Part shown: piece after piece, positions 48,223-55,919 of the stretch
Position numbering within the stretch: the stretch's first letter is position 1
Layout: every line of letters starts with the position of its first letter
Program-made: the position numbers and the translations under genes
Source of the DNA: Rhizobium sp. AQ_MP
Lineage (GTDB): Bacteria; Pseudomonadota; Alphaproteobacteria; Rhizobiales; Rhizobiaceae
DNA: 64,000 bases
NCBI RefSeq assembly: GCF_014237835.1
Contig: NZ_JACJVI010000012.1
Location: forward strand, 84,030 to 148,029
Direction: 5' to 3'
Notes under the pieces: generated by a model
Database searches by the model: none
Told to the model about the DNA's origin: nothing
The model's input: only the letters and a program-made list of their open reading frames with translations

Positions 48223-48250
48223 CAATCCATTGAGATTTGCCTTGCGTAAT
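48223..48250 (+). promoter_or_regulatory. Candidate ECF-sigma promoter of the lipid-modification operon
   Basis: Plus strand CAATCC (48223-48228), 16 bases, CGTAAT (48245-48250). It has the same spacing and -10 core (CGTA) as the divergent rpoE promoter, with ATCC of the -35 conserved. It lies 44 bases before the FAD oxidoreductase gene. Confidence 0.55.
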
Positions 48251-48294
48251 CAGGCACAAACCCATTGGATGGAACGATTGGCAAAGGGCGGGTA

Positions 48295-49653
48295 ATGGAC
48301 ACTGGTACGACGAAGGCCGCATTCGGCGGTAAACGCAGGATCGCGGTCATCGGATCGGGTATTTCAGGTCTTTCCTGTGCCTGGTTGCTCTCCAAGACCA
48401 CCGATGTGGTTCTTTATGAGACTGAAAACCGACCAGGCGGTCATTCCAACACCGTCTTGGCGCCGGGCAGCCGCAAGGACATCCCGGTCGATACCGGCTT
48501 CATCGTGTATAACGATCGCAATTATCCGAATCTGGTGAAGCTCTTCGAACACCTCGACGTGCCGACCCTGCCGTCGAACATGTCGTTTGCAGCCTCGCTC
48601 GGCGGCGGTGCATTCGAGTACTCCGGATCAGGGCTTTCAGGCCTTCTGGGTCAGAAGTCGAACATCTTCCGCCCGCGCTTCTGGAAGATGGTCAAGGACA
48701 TCCTACGCTTTTACAAGGAGGCGCCCGCCCTTCTGGAACGTCGCGAGCTCGAGGGTGTGTCGCTCGGCGACTACCTCGCATCCGCCGACTATGCGCCCTC
48801 CTTTGTCGAGGATCATCTTCTACCGATGGGTGCCGCCATCTGGTCCACGACGGCATCCGAGATGCGTCTCTATCCGCTGCACGCCTTCATTCGCTTCTTC
48901 GCCAACCATGGCTTGCTGGTGCTCAAGGATCGCCCGCGCTGGAGAACGGTCAAGGGCGGCAGCCGCGAATATGTCGCCCGCATCCTCGCCGATTTCGACG
49001 GCGAAGTGCGCCTCGGCACGGCCGTAACCGGCGTTCGTCGCGGCATTTCCGGTGTTGAGGTGACAGATATACATGGCCGTGTCGATGCCTTCGATGATGT
49101 CGTGCTGGCCACCCATGCCAACCAGAGCATCGACCTGCTCGAAGATGCCGACACGCAAGAGCGTGAAGTGCTGGAAGCCTTCCAGTACACGCCGAATCTC
49201 GCCGTTCTGCATTCGGACGAGAACTTGATGCCGAAGCGGAAGGCCGTGTGGTCGAGCTGGAATTATGTGGCGGAAAAGCAGGCCGATGCCAGCGAGACGC
49301 TCTGTGTCACCTATTGGATGAACATGCTGCAGTCGCTTGATCCGGCAACGCCGCTCTTCGTGACGCTTAACCCCTGCCGCCCGATCGATCCGGGCAAGAT
49401 CATCCAGACGTTCAACTACGAGCATCCGCTGTTCGACGTGGCGGCGATCCGCGCCCAGCGTCGGGTCTGGCAGCTGCAGGGGCGTCGAAACACCTGGTTT
49501 TGCGGCGCCTATTTTGGCAGCGGCTTCCACGAGGACGGTCTTCAGGCGGGCCTCGCCGTCGCTGAGGCGCTCGGTGGTCTACGCCGCCCTTGGTCTGTCG
49601 AAAACGAGTCCGGCCGCATCGTGATCGGCCGCCAGCTCGAGGCCGCTGAATGA
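48295..49653 (+). CDS. FAD-dependent amine-oxidase-like oxidoreductase
   Basis: 452-aa flavoprotein of the NAD(P)-binding/amine-oxidase superfamily. FAD-binding RIAVIGSGISGLSCAWLL at the N-terminus, ETENRPGGHSNTV, and a C-terminal GAYFGSGFHEDGLQAGLAVAEALGG for the second FAD contact. Members of this family are encoded next to DUF1365 and Cfa-like methyltransferase genes and are thought to act on fatty acyl chains, including desaturase-like roles in furan fatty acid synthesis of Rhodobacter. AAAGGGCGGG precedes the ATG. It overlaps the next gene by 4 bases. Confidence 0.9.
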   Translation: MDTGTTKAAFGGKRRIAVIGSGISGLSCAWLLSKTTDVVLYETENRPGGHSNTVLAPGSRKDIPVDTGFIVYNDRNYPNLVKLFEHLDVPTLPSNMSFAASLGGGAFEYSGSGLSGLLGQKSNIFRPRFWKMVKDILRFYKEAPALLERRELEGVSLGDYLASADYAPSFVEDHLLPMGAAIWSTTASEMRLYPLHAFIRFFANHGLLVLKDRPRWRTVKGGSREYVARILADFDGEVRLGTAVTGVRRGISGVEVTDIHGRVDAFDDVVLATHANQSIDLLEDADTQEREVLEAFQYTPNLAVLHSDENLMPKRKAVWSSWNYVAEKQADASETLCVTYWMNMLQSLDPATPLFVTLNPCRPIDPGKIIQTFNYEHPLFDVAAIRAQRRVWQLQGRRNTWFCGAYFGSGFHEDGLQAGLAVAEALGGLRRPWSVENESGRIVIGRQLEAAE

Positions 49654-50444
49654 CCTTGAATTCCGCGATCTATGCGGGACATGTGCTGCATGTCCGCAGC
49701 CGGCCCAAAAAACACAGCCTTCGTTACAGCGTCTTTTCGCTCCTCGTCGACCTCGACGAGATCGACCAGCTGAACAAGGGCCTGCGCCTATTCGGCTATA
49801 ACCGGGCAGCCCTCTATTCGGTTCACGATGTCGACCACGGCAATGGCCGCACCGGCGAGCTGAGAGCATGGGTCGAAGAGCGCTTGGCGGCAGCGGGGCT
49901 CGAAGGCTCGGGCTGGAAAATACGGATGCTCTGCTATCCGCGAATCCTGGGTTATGTATTCAATCCTCTGACGGTCTACTTTTGCTACAGCCCGGAAAGC
50001 GAGCTGGCTGGCGTGCTTTACGAGGTCTGCAACACCTTCAATGAACGCCACACCTACGTCATTCCCGTCGAAGGCGATGGCAACACGATCCTTCGGCATC
50101 GCTGCGCCAAGGAGATGTACGTCTCACCCTTCATGCCGATGAATTGCGAGTATAATTTCCGCATCAGCCCGCCTTCTGACGATGTCGCCATCAACATCGG
50201 CGAAAATGATCCCGAGGGGCCGCTGCTGTTTGCAACTTTTTCCGGTCGGCGCCGTCCTTTGTCGGACAAGGGCTTGTTGCACATGGCGCTGAAGTATCCT
50301 TTGATGACTCTCAAGGTGATGGGGGGCATTCATTGGGAGGCACTGAAGCTCTGGTGGAAGGGAGTTCCGATCTATCGACACAAGCCCGCCGCAGCCAGAA
50401 TAGCCTCCACGATCGTTGTGCAGAATGGGATGAACAAGTCATGA
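49650..50444 (+). CDS. DUF1365 protein
   Basis: 264-aa protein of the DUF1365 family. It begins with the usual SAIYAGHVLHVRSRPKKHSLRY and has MLCYPRILGYVFNPLTVYFCY, VCNTFNERHTY and KEMYVSPFMPMNCEY, the conserved family blocks. No catalytic mechanism is established; many conserved His/Tyr/Asn residues suggest an enzyme or lipid-binding role. Overlaps its neighbours by 4 bases on each side (ATGA), so the three genes are translationally coupled. Confidence 0.9.
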   Translation: MTLNSAIYAGHVLHVRSRPKKHSLRYSVFSLLVDLDEIDQLNKGLRLFGYNRAALYSVHDVDHGNGRTGELRAWVEERLAAAGLEGSGWKIRMLCYPRILGYVFNPLTVYFCYSPESELAGVLYEVCNTFNERHTYVIPVEGDGNTILRHRCAKEMYVSPFMPMNCEYNFRISPPSDDVAINIGENDPEGPLLFATFSGRRRPLSDKGLLHMALKYPLMTLKVMGGIHWEALKLWWKGVPIYRHKPAAARIASTIVVQNGMNKS

Positions 50445-51658
50445 GTCACGCTGAACAGGAAATGCACCCTGTCGTTAGCTCTCTCACATTCTGGCAGCGG
50501 ATGATGTGCCGCTGGGCCGATCGCATCGCCGTCGGCCGGCTGACCCTGCAATTCGAAGGCTATGGCGAGCATGTCGCCATAGGGGCGGATGCAGGTCCGA
50601 ATGCCGTCCTCTGCGTGCGCAATGCGAGCCCGGTCCTGCGCATTCTCACCAATGGCACGCTTGGCTTTGCCCAGTCCTTCATCGATGGCGATCTGGATTC
50701 GCCCGACATCGGCGCTGTCCTTGAGTTGGCGCTGGCCAATGAAGCGCAGCTCGGTCGGGTTCTGGCATCCTCCTCGATCTTCATGACCCTTGCGCGCCTG
50801 CGCCACAGACTTCGCCGCAATTCCAGGAAGGGCAGCCGGCGCAACATCGCCTACCACTACGATCTGGGAAACACCTTCTACGGCCTCTGGCTTGATCGCA
50901 CGATGACCTATTCATCGGCGCTCTACAACCAGCCCGGCATGACGCTTGCCGATGCACAGGAAGCCAAATACGCCCGCATCGTCGACGAGCTGAAGATCGG
51001 TCCGGATGATCATGTGCTGGAAATCGGCTGTGGGTGGGGCGGCTTTGCCGAACACGCGATCCGCAAGACCGGTTGTCGGGTGACGTGCCTGACACTGTCC
51101 ACCGAGCAGGCGAAGTTTGCCCGTGAGCGCTTGGAAAAGGCCGGTTTCGCCGACCGCGTTGACATCCGCCTCGAAGACTATCGCGACTGCCGCGGCCAAT
51201 ATGACAAGATCGTCTCCATCGAGATGTTCGAGGCCGTGGGCGAAGAAAACTGGCCGGTCTATTTCAAGACCGTACAGGAGCGCCTCGTCTCGGGCGGCCA
51301 GGCCTTGATCCAGACGATCACCATTGATGAAAGCCGCTTCGACTACTATCGCCGTAGCGCCGACTTCATCCAGACCTATATCTTCCCCGGCGGTATGCTG
51401 CCGTCGGTCACCGTCTTCGAACGGGATGCACAGGCTGCAGGACTGTCAGTTGGAGATCGCTTCCGTTTTGGCCGCGACTACGACCGGACACTGATCGCCT
51501 GGGACAGCGCGTTCACCGCCAATTGGCAGAAGATCGAGCCGCTCGGCTTCGACCGTCGCTTCTATCGCATGTGGCGGCTTTACCTGCACTATTGCTCAGT
51601 TGGCTTCCGTTTTGGCCGCATCGACGTCGTACAGTTCAGGCTGGACAAACCAGCCTGA
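50441..51658 (+). CDS. Cyclopropane-fatty-acyl-phospholipid synthase-like methyltransferase
   Basis: 405-aa SAM-dependent methyltransferase of the Cfa/mycolic acid cyclase family. An N-terminal ~110-residue sterol-carrier-like lipid-binding part is followed by the methyltransferase core: YHYDLGNTFYGLWLD, MTYSSALY, VLEIGCGWGGFAEHA for SAM, SIEMFEAVGEENW, and FIQTYIFPGGMLPS. It methylates unsaturated acyl chains of membrane phospholipids, giving cyclopropane or methyl-branched products. Control by the adjacent sigma/ChrR pair suggests membrane remodelling in photo-oxidative stress. Confidence 0.9.
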   Translation: MSHAEQEMHPVVSSLTFWQRMMCRWADRIAVGRLTLQFEGYGEHVAIGADAGPNAVLCVRNASPVLRILTNGTLGFAQSFIDGDLDSPDIGAVLELALANEAQLGRVLASSSIFMTLARLRHRLRRNSRKGSRRNIAYHYDLGNTFYGLWLDRTMTYSSALYNQPGMTLADAQEAKYARIVDELKIGPDDHVLEIGCGWGGFAEHAIRKTGCRVTCLTLSTEQAKFARERLEKAGFADRVDIRLEDYRDCRGQYDKIVSIEMFEAVGEENWPVYFKTVQERLVSGGQALIQTITIDESRFDYYRRSADFIQTYIFPGGMLPSVTVFERDAQAAGLSVGDRFRFGRDYDRTLIAWDSAFTANWQKIEPLGFDRRFYRMWRLYLHYCSVGFRFGRIDVVQFRLDKPA

Positions 51659-51693
51659 ACATAACCCACGCATGAGGTTGTCGACGTTCTGGC

Positions 51694-52446
51694 TCACGGC
51701 CTGGGCCGAAGCATCTTGCGCGTCAGAGCAAAGCGCAGGCCGTGTGGCAGGGCGTGCAGAAACCGGATCGCAAGCGCCATCTTCCAGGGGAAGATGATCT
51801 CGAACTTGCCCTTTTCCAACCCCTTGGCGATTGTGTCTGCGGCTTCCTCGGAAGAAATCAGGAATGGCATCGGAAAATCGTTCTTCTTCGTCAGAGGTGT
51901 ATCAACAAAACCCGGGTTGATGATGGTCATCTTGACGCCATGCCGCTCCAGCTCGGGATAGAGCGCTTCGCACATGACGTTGAGCGCTGCCTTGGTCGCT
52001 CCATAGGTTGCCGCACCAGGCAGGCCGACATAGCCCGAGACCGAAGCGACCACCGCGATATGGCCGCGGCCGCGAGCGATCATGGCCGGCATGACGGTGT
52101 CCAGGCACGAAGCCGTGCCCAGCACGTTCAATTCGAACATCTGGCGTGTGCGGGCGCTATCGAAATCCTCCGCGTAGTCGCGCGTGTAAGAACCGGCGGC
52201 AAAGACGGCGAGATCGACAGGACCCATCTCGCTTTCGATCCGCTGGAACACCTGTTTCACGGCATCGGGCTGCGTCACATCGAGCGGGTAAACTCCAACC
52301 TTGCGAGGATGGGGCGCGGCAATTGTAGCAAGGCCTTCTTCACTGCGCGCGCTGACGGCGACACGATATCCGTCGCGCACAAGCCGTTCGGCAAGTGCGC
52401 GACCGATGCCGGTGCTGGAACCGGTAATCCAGGCGATTTTGGTCAT
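51694..52446 (-). CDS. Short-chain dehydrogenase/reductase
   Basis: 250-aa SDR. TGSSTGIGRALAE binds the cofactor, VSARS after beta-2 suggests NADP, FAAGSY replaces the usual NNAG, catalytic Ser is in VASVSGYVG and Tyr/Lys in YGATKAA. It converges with the methyltransferase gene 36 bases away and has its own ECF-type promoter (TGAACC-N16-CGTATT). Its substrate is not known; linkage to the lipid operon suggests a fatty-acid derivative. Confidence 0.85.
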   Translation of the reverse strand: MTKIAWITGSSTGIGRALAERLVRDGYRVAVSARSEEGLATIAAPHPRKVGVYPLDVTQPDAVKQVFQRIESEMGPVDLAVFAAGSYTRDYAEDFDSARTRQMFELNVLGTASCLDTVMPAMIARGRGHIAVVASVSGYVGLPGAATYGATKAALNVMCEALYPELERHGVKMTIINPGFVDTPLTKKNDFPMPFLISSEEAADTIAKGLEKGKFEIIFPWKMALAIRFLHALPHGLRFALTRKMLRPRP

Positions 52447-52472
52447 GGCATCCTCTTGTTTCTGTCATGACC

Positions 52473-52500
52473 AATACGCCGCAGGACCTCTTACGGTTCA
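52473..52500 (-). promoter_or_regulatory. Candidate ECF-sigma promoter of the SDR gene
   Basis: Minus strand TGAACC (52500-52495), 16 bases, CGTATT (52478-52473), 27 bases before the SDR start. The TGA of the -35 element is also the stop codon of the upstream phosphohexomutase gene. Confidence 0.55.
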
Positions 52501-53922
52501 GGCGGACCAGCGCCCCAGCAGCGAAAGCCCCTCTTCCAGGAGCGCGGCAGCACTCGCCTTGTCTGCCGCCTCGACATAGCAGCGCATCTCCGGGGCATTG
52601 CCCGATGGGCGGAAATGGATGACGCGACCATCGGCCAGCGTCACGCGCAGCCCGTCGATATCGCTGACCGTCGCCAGCTCGCCGAGCGGGGCGAGAAACG
52701 CGGACAACTGTTCTCGCGAAGCCCTCAGACGCGCCATCAGCGAGGTGCTGCGTTCGCTCGCATAATTCTCCAGGCGATCGCTGAGCGCCACGGGCAGACT
52801 GAAATCCTCGACCAGCTGCGACAGCGACAGTCCCCGTTCAGCGGCGGTTCCGAGCACCGCCATTGCCGGCAGGAAGCTGTCCCGGGTCGGAAGCGCCGTA
52901 ATCAATTTCTCCCCGAGTGTGAAATCGGAACCGAGCATCAGGCCGCCATTGGCCTCGAAGCCCAGCACGCCTGTTTCGCCGGCCGCGAGCGCATCTTCCA
53001 TCGCGGCGATGACAAAAGGCGACCCGACCCGTGTGCGGCGAACGACGAAGCTCCCGTCCTGTTCAAGACCGGAGTTTGAGGTGACCGGCGTGGCGACGAC
53101 CTTTGCGCCCAGGAAGCGAGAAGCGATCAAGCCAAGCAGGTCGCCGCGCAGCGGCACGCCGTGTTCATCGGCCACAAGCGGCCGGTCTCCGTCGCCATCC
53201 GTCGAAAGCACCGCATCGAGTGCAAGTTCGTCCGTCCACTGGGCGAGCTTGACCACGGTGTCTGGGGAAACGGCTTCCGTATCGACTGGAATGAACTGCT
53301 CGGAGCGTCCCAATGGGAAGACGGTCGCGCCAAAGTGCTTGAAGACCGTGACGAGCATGTCCCGAGCCACTGAGCTGTGCTGGTAGACGCCGATCCGCTT
53401 GCCTTCAAGGGCATCGGGCGCGAGCATGCCGAGATTGCGGTCGATGAAGAGCTTGGTGGCTTCCGCTTCGCGATCCTCGCCGGATCCCGCCTCGACCCGG
53501 TTTGCGCCTTGGTCGGCGTGAAGCTCTTGCGCCAGGCGAGTAATGGCCTCTTCATCGGCCTTGTTGATCTCGCCGTCAGGCCGGTAGAATTTGATGCCGT
53601 TTCTATCGGCAGGGATATGGGAGCCCGTAACCATGATGCCGGCTGCGCCGATCGAGGCACCATAAAGGGCGAGCGCCGGGGTCGGGATTGTTCCGCAATC
53701 GATGGGATGCAGACCGAGTCGCTTCACGGCCGCCAGGATCGTTGCGGAAATCTGCGGACTGGAAGGACGAAAGTCGCGACCCACAACAATGGGCGCCCCA
53801 GGTTTCAGAGCACCGCTGTCCAGCATGTGCCGCGCAAAGGCTGTCGAATAGAGTGCGGAAACCGAGCCGACCAGATCTGTCGAAAGCCCTCTCAAGCCAC
53901 TTGTTCCAAACTTCACCGTCAT
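52498..53922 (-). CDS. Phosphohexomutase (phosphomannomutase family)
   Basis: 474-aa alpha-D-phosphohexomutase. It begins MTVKFGTSGLRGLS; the phospho-Ser loop is VTGSHIPADRNGIKF (TGSHIP), the metal loop STDGDGDRPL, the sugar-binding loop FEANGG and the phosphate-binding loop FRPSGNAPEMR. It interconverts hexose-6- and hexose-1-phosphates for polysaccharide precursors; whether mannose, glucose or glucosamine is the main substrate cannot be told. AGGAGG six bases upstream favours the start at 53922 over the ATG at 53925. Confidence 0.9.
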   Translation of the reverse strand: MTVKFGTSGLRGLSTDLVGSVSALYSTAFARHMLDSGALKPGAPIVVGRDFRPSSPQISATILAAVKRLGLHPIDCGTIPTPALALYGASIGAAGIMVTGSHIPADRNGIKFYRPDGEINKADEEAITRLAQELHADQGANRVEAGSGEDREAEATKLFIDRNLGMLAPDALEGKRIGVYQHSSVARDMLVTVFKHFGATVFPLGRSEQFIPVDTEAVSPDTVVKLAQWTDELALDAVLSTDGDGDRPLVADEHGVPLRGDLLGLIASRFLGAKVVATPVTSNSGLEQDGSFVVRRTRVGSPFVIAAMEDALAAGETGVLGFEANGGLMLGSDFTLGEKLITALPTRDSFLPAMAVLGTAAERGLSLSQLVEDFSLPVALSDRLENYASERSTSLMARLRASREQLSAFLAPLGELATVSDIDGLRVTLADGRVIHFRPSGNAPEMRCYVEAADKASAAALLEEGLSLLGRWSA

Positions 53923-54029
53923 CATTGCCTCCTGAGCGTCTTTCCGACAGAAGGCCTTATATGGCCCGGCGACCCGATGCATCAAGCATAAGCGGGCTGC
54001 GAGCACGTCGATCGCGGGGAGCAAGTGGA

Positions 54030-54156
54030 TAAACGAAAAGAGCCTGGCGCGGGAGGAGGATGCGCCAGGCTCTTAAACTTGATCGGCAATTGGGAGGAGG
54101 AGGAGTATTGCCGATCCTACCGAGCGGCGCTGGGAGGAGGAGTGCGCCGCTTCGAT
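54030..54156 (-). ncRNA. Small RNA with three CCUCCUCCC-loop hairpins (cuckoo/CcsR-like)
   Basis: On the minus strand three stable hairpins each expose an anti-Shine-Dalgarno CUCCUCCC loop. Hairpin one is at 54123-54151 (8-bp stem, loop over 54131-54143). Hairpin two is at 54081-54116 (10-bp stem GATCGGCAAT/ATTGCCGATC, loop with four CUC repeats). Hairpin three is at 54038-54074 (13-bp stem AAGAGCCTGGCGC), followed by TTTTCGTTT, so it is also the terminator. A promoter lies directly upstream. This matches the CCUCCUCCC multi-hairpin RNA family described in Rhizobiales and Rhodobacter. It should pair with ribosome-binding sites or titrate factors. Ends are estimates. Confidence 0.88.
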
Positions 54157-54162
54157 GGTTTT

Positions 54163-54191
54163 GTTATACGCCCGCTGCCCGATCCTGCCAA
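54163..54191 (-). promoter_or_regulatory. Promoter of the CCUCCUCCC-hairpin RNA
   Basis: Minus strand -35 TTGGCA (54191-54186), 17-base spacer, -10 TATAAC (54168-54163). The start point would be near 54156, just before the first hairpin. The form suits sigma-70 or a heat-shock sigma (CTTG at -35). The rest of 54192-54499 shows no convincing gene. Confidence 0.7.
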
Positions 54192-54499
54192 GCGCGCTTG
54201 TTGCAACGCAGCAGTGCGAAAAACGCATGGCTGGTGCCCCGTCGGATGAATCAGTGCCGCGATTCTTGTCCAAAAAGGCTTTCATATCTTTCGCATTGAC
54301 GCAATTCTGGGAAAACGAAAGCGCGTTTGCGTAGCAATTGAGCAAATCTACACGCTGCTTAGCAGTTTCTCATGCATCTATCACAAGGCTGTGAGCGCCC
54401 CGATCATGCATCGACGGCCATGGGGAGTGCCGGGATGGTACGTGGATGTGCTTTGGTCTATAGCGGATTGACGAAAAAACATGACGTCCGGAGGCGCCA

Positions 54500-55123
54500 A
54501 TGACGACCATTCGCTATCACGAAGGTGACATCTCTGCACAAGATGCCGCTCGTTATGTGGATGCGGTCGCGATCGACACCGAAACCTTGGGCCTCGTTCC
54601 ACGTCGGGATCGCTTATGCGTGGTGCAGCTTTCGCCGGGCGATGGGACAGCTGACGTGATCCGCATCGCAAGGGGGCAGATCACAGCTCCCAACCTGACG
54701 GCGATGCTGACCGATCCTGCACGACAGAAGATCTTCCATTATGGTCGCTTCGATATTGCGGTCCTCTTCCAAACCTTTGGCGTGACGACGACCAACATCT
54801 TCTGCACCAAGATCGCCTCGCGTCTCAGCCGGACCTATACCGATCGCCATGGACTGAAGGACAATCTCAAGGAGCTGCTCGAAGTGGATATCTCCAAGGC
54901 GCAGCAATCCTCTGATTGGGCCGCCGAGACCTTGAGCCAGGCTCAGCTTGAATATGCCGCATCCGATGTGCTCCATTTGCATGCTCTGCGGGAAAAACTG
55001 ATCCAGCGCCTGGTGCGTGATGGCCGCATGGAGCTTGCGGAGGCTTGTTTCGCTTTCCTCCCGACCCGGTCAAAGCTGGACCTGCTTGGTTGGGAGGAGA
55101 CCGATATCTTCGCCCACAGCTGA
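54500..55123 (+). CDS. rnd: Ribonuclease D-like 3'-5' exonuclease
   Basis: 207-aa DEDD exonuclease. ExoI motif AIDTETLGL (Asp, Glu), ExoII IFHYGRFDIAVL (Asp) and ExoIII LEYAASDVLHLHAL (Tyr, Asp) are complete. It has only the exonuclease domain and lacks the HRDC domains of long E. coli RNase D, as in the short alphaproteobacterial form. It trims the 3' ends of RNAs such as tRNA precursors. CCGGAGGCGCC precedes the ATG. Confidence 0.92.
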   Translation: MTTIRYHEGDISAQDAARYVDAVAIDTETLGLVPRRDRLCVVQLSPGDGTADVIRIARGQITAPNLTAMLTDPARQKIFHYGRFDIAVLFQTFGVTTTNIFCTKIASRLSRTYTDRHGLKDNLKELLEVDISKAQQSSDWAAETLSQAQLEYAASDVLHLHALREKLIQRLVRDGRMELAEACFAFLPTRSKLDLLGWEETDIFAHS

Positions 55124-55137
55124 CAGACAATCGTTGC

Positions 55138-55461
55138 CTACCTTCTGCGGTTGACCCCGACACGTGCCATGACATCCGCAGGTATGGCATAGCGACGGAT
55201 CATGTCGGCCTGATTCCGCAACCCGCAGAGCTCTCGCTGAACCATCAGCGCGAACACGGCATCTGCCGCATCGTGAAGCAGGTTATCGAGCCCCGCCTTG
55301 CCCTGATCGCGCGCGCGTGAAAGCGTGGCAAGCGCTTCCTCGGCCTTGCGGCCTGCCCGTGCGAGCGCGTCCGCTTTCTCACCGGCCAGTTCGATGTCAA
55401 GCGGCGTCAGGGCCTGACTGGAAGCCGACGACAGCAGGGAAGCAGGGGGCCTGAAGCTCAT
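55138..55461 (-). CDS. Conserved hypothetical protein (DUF6665-like)
   Basis: 107-aa, mostly helical, soluble protein. LTPLDIELAGEKADALARAGRKAEEAL and GLDNLLHDAADAVFALMVQRELCGLRNQ are conserved in a small rhizobial family that I recall as DUF6665; the number is from memory. The Ala/Leu/Glu heptad-like pattern suggests a coiled helix bundle. It converges with the RNase D gene 14 bases away. No function known. Confidence 0.65.
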   Translation of the reverse strand: MSFRPPASLLSSASSQALTPLDIELAGEKADALARAGRKAEEALATLSRARDQGKAGLDNLLHDAADAVFALMVQRELCGLRNQADMIRRYAIPADVMARVGVNRRR

Positions 55462-55615
55462 GCCTAGATCTTCTCATGGATGAGAATTGATGGGACGTTG
55501 GCGCTATTCGCCAAGGATTCGTTAACCGAGACTTCGCATCATCCCCGCATACAAATCGGTGGCAAAGAGGGGACTTTCAAGTCTCCCGCATTACAGAAGC
55601 GTTGATCAGGCGACC

Positions 55616-55864
55616 ATGATGGAAGCATCCAGTATCCTCCTTGAGCCCATGTCGAGCAATCCGTTCAACGATGATGTCCAGCTGATCGACTCATCCTATG
55701 AGCAAGCTGCGGTGGAAGAAGGTCCGCGATACGCCCCGGCCAACTGGCTCGATGCCTTCATCGTCGATGAGCGCAGCCGCTCCGATGAGGCTTTCGGGGA
55801 GCGCGTTCCACTCCCCTCTGACGAGGCCGGCCTCTATCCGAGTTACATGCGCCTCGTGGATTGA
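55616..55864 (+). CDS. Small acidic hypothetical protein, 82 aa
   Basis: Product begins MMEASSILLEPMSSNPF, is acidic, and ends LYPSYMRLVD. The reading frame is open from 55559 (GTG), but ATG at 55616 is more likely; 55619 is also possible. The ribosome-binding site is weak (AGGCG). No family recognised. It faces the nicotinamide phosphoribosyltransferase gene tail to tail. Confidence 0.5.
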   Translation: MMEASSILLEPMSSNPFNDDVQLIDSSYEQAAVEEGPRYAPANWLDAFIVDERSRSDEAFGERVPLPSDEAGLYPSYMRLVD

Positions 55865-55919
55865 TGCCTGATCTCGATGATAGGGACCCATAGGTTGCGA
55901 TCATCGATTTGGTCATCTG

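Noticed and set aside
54025..54345. Small open frames on either strand over the CCUCCUCCC hairpins
   Set aside because: They ignore the perfect stem-loops, promoter and terminator; composition is not protein-like.
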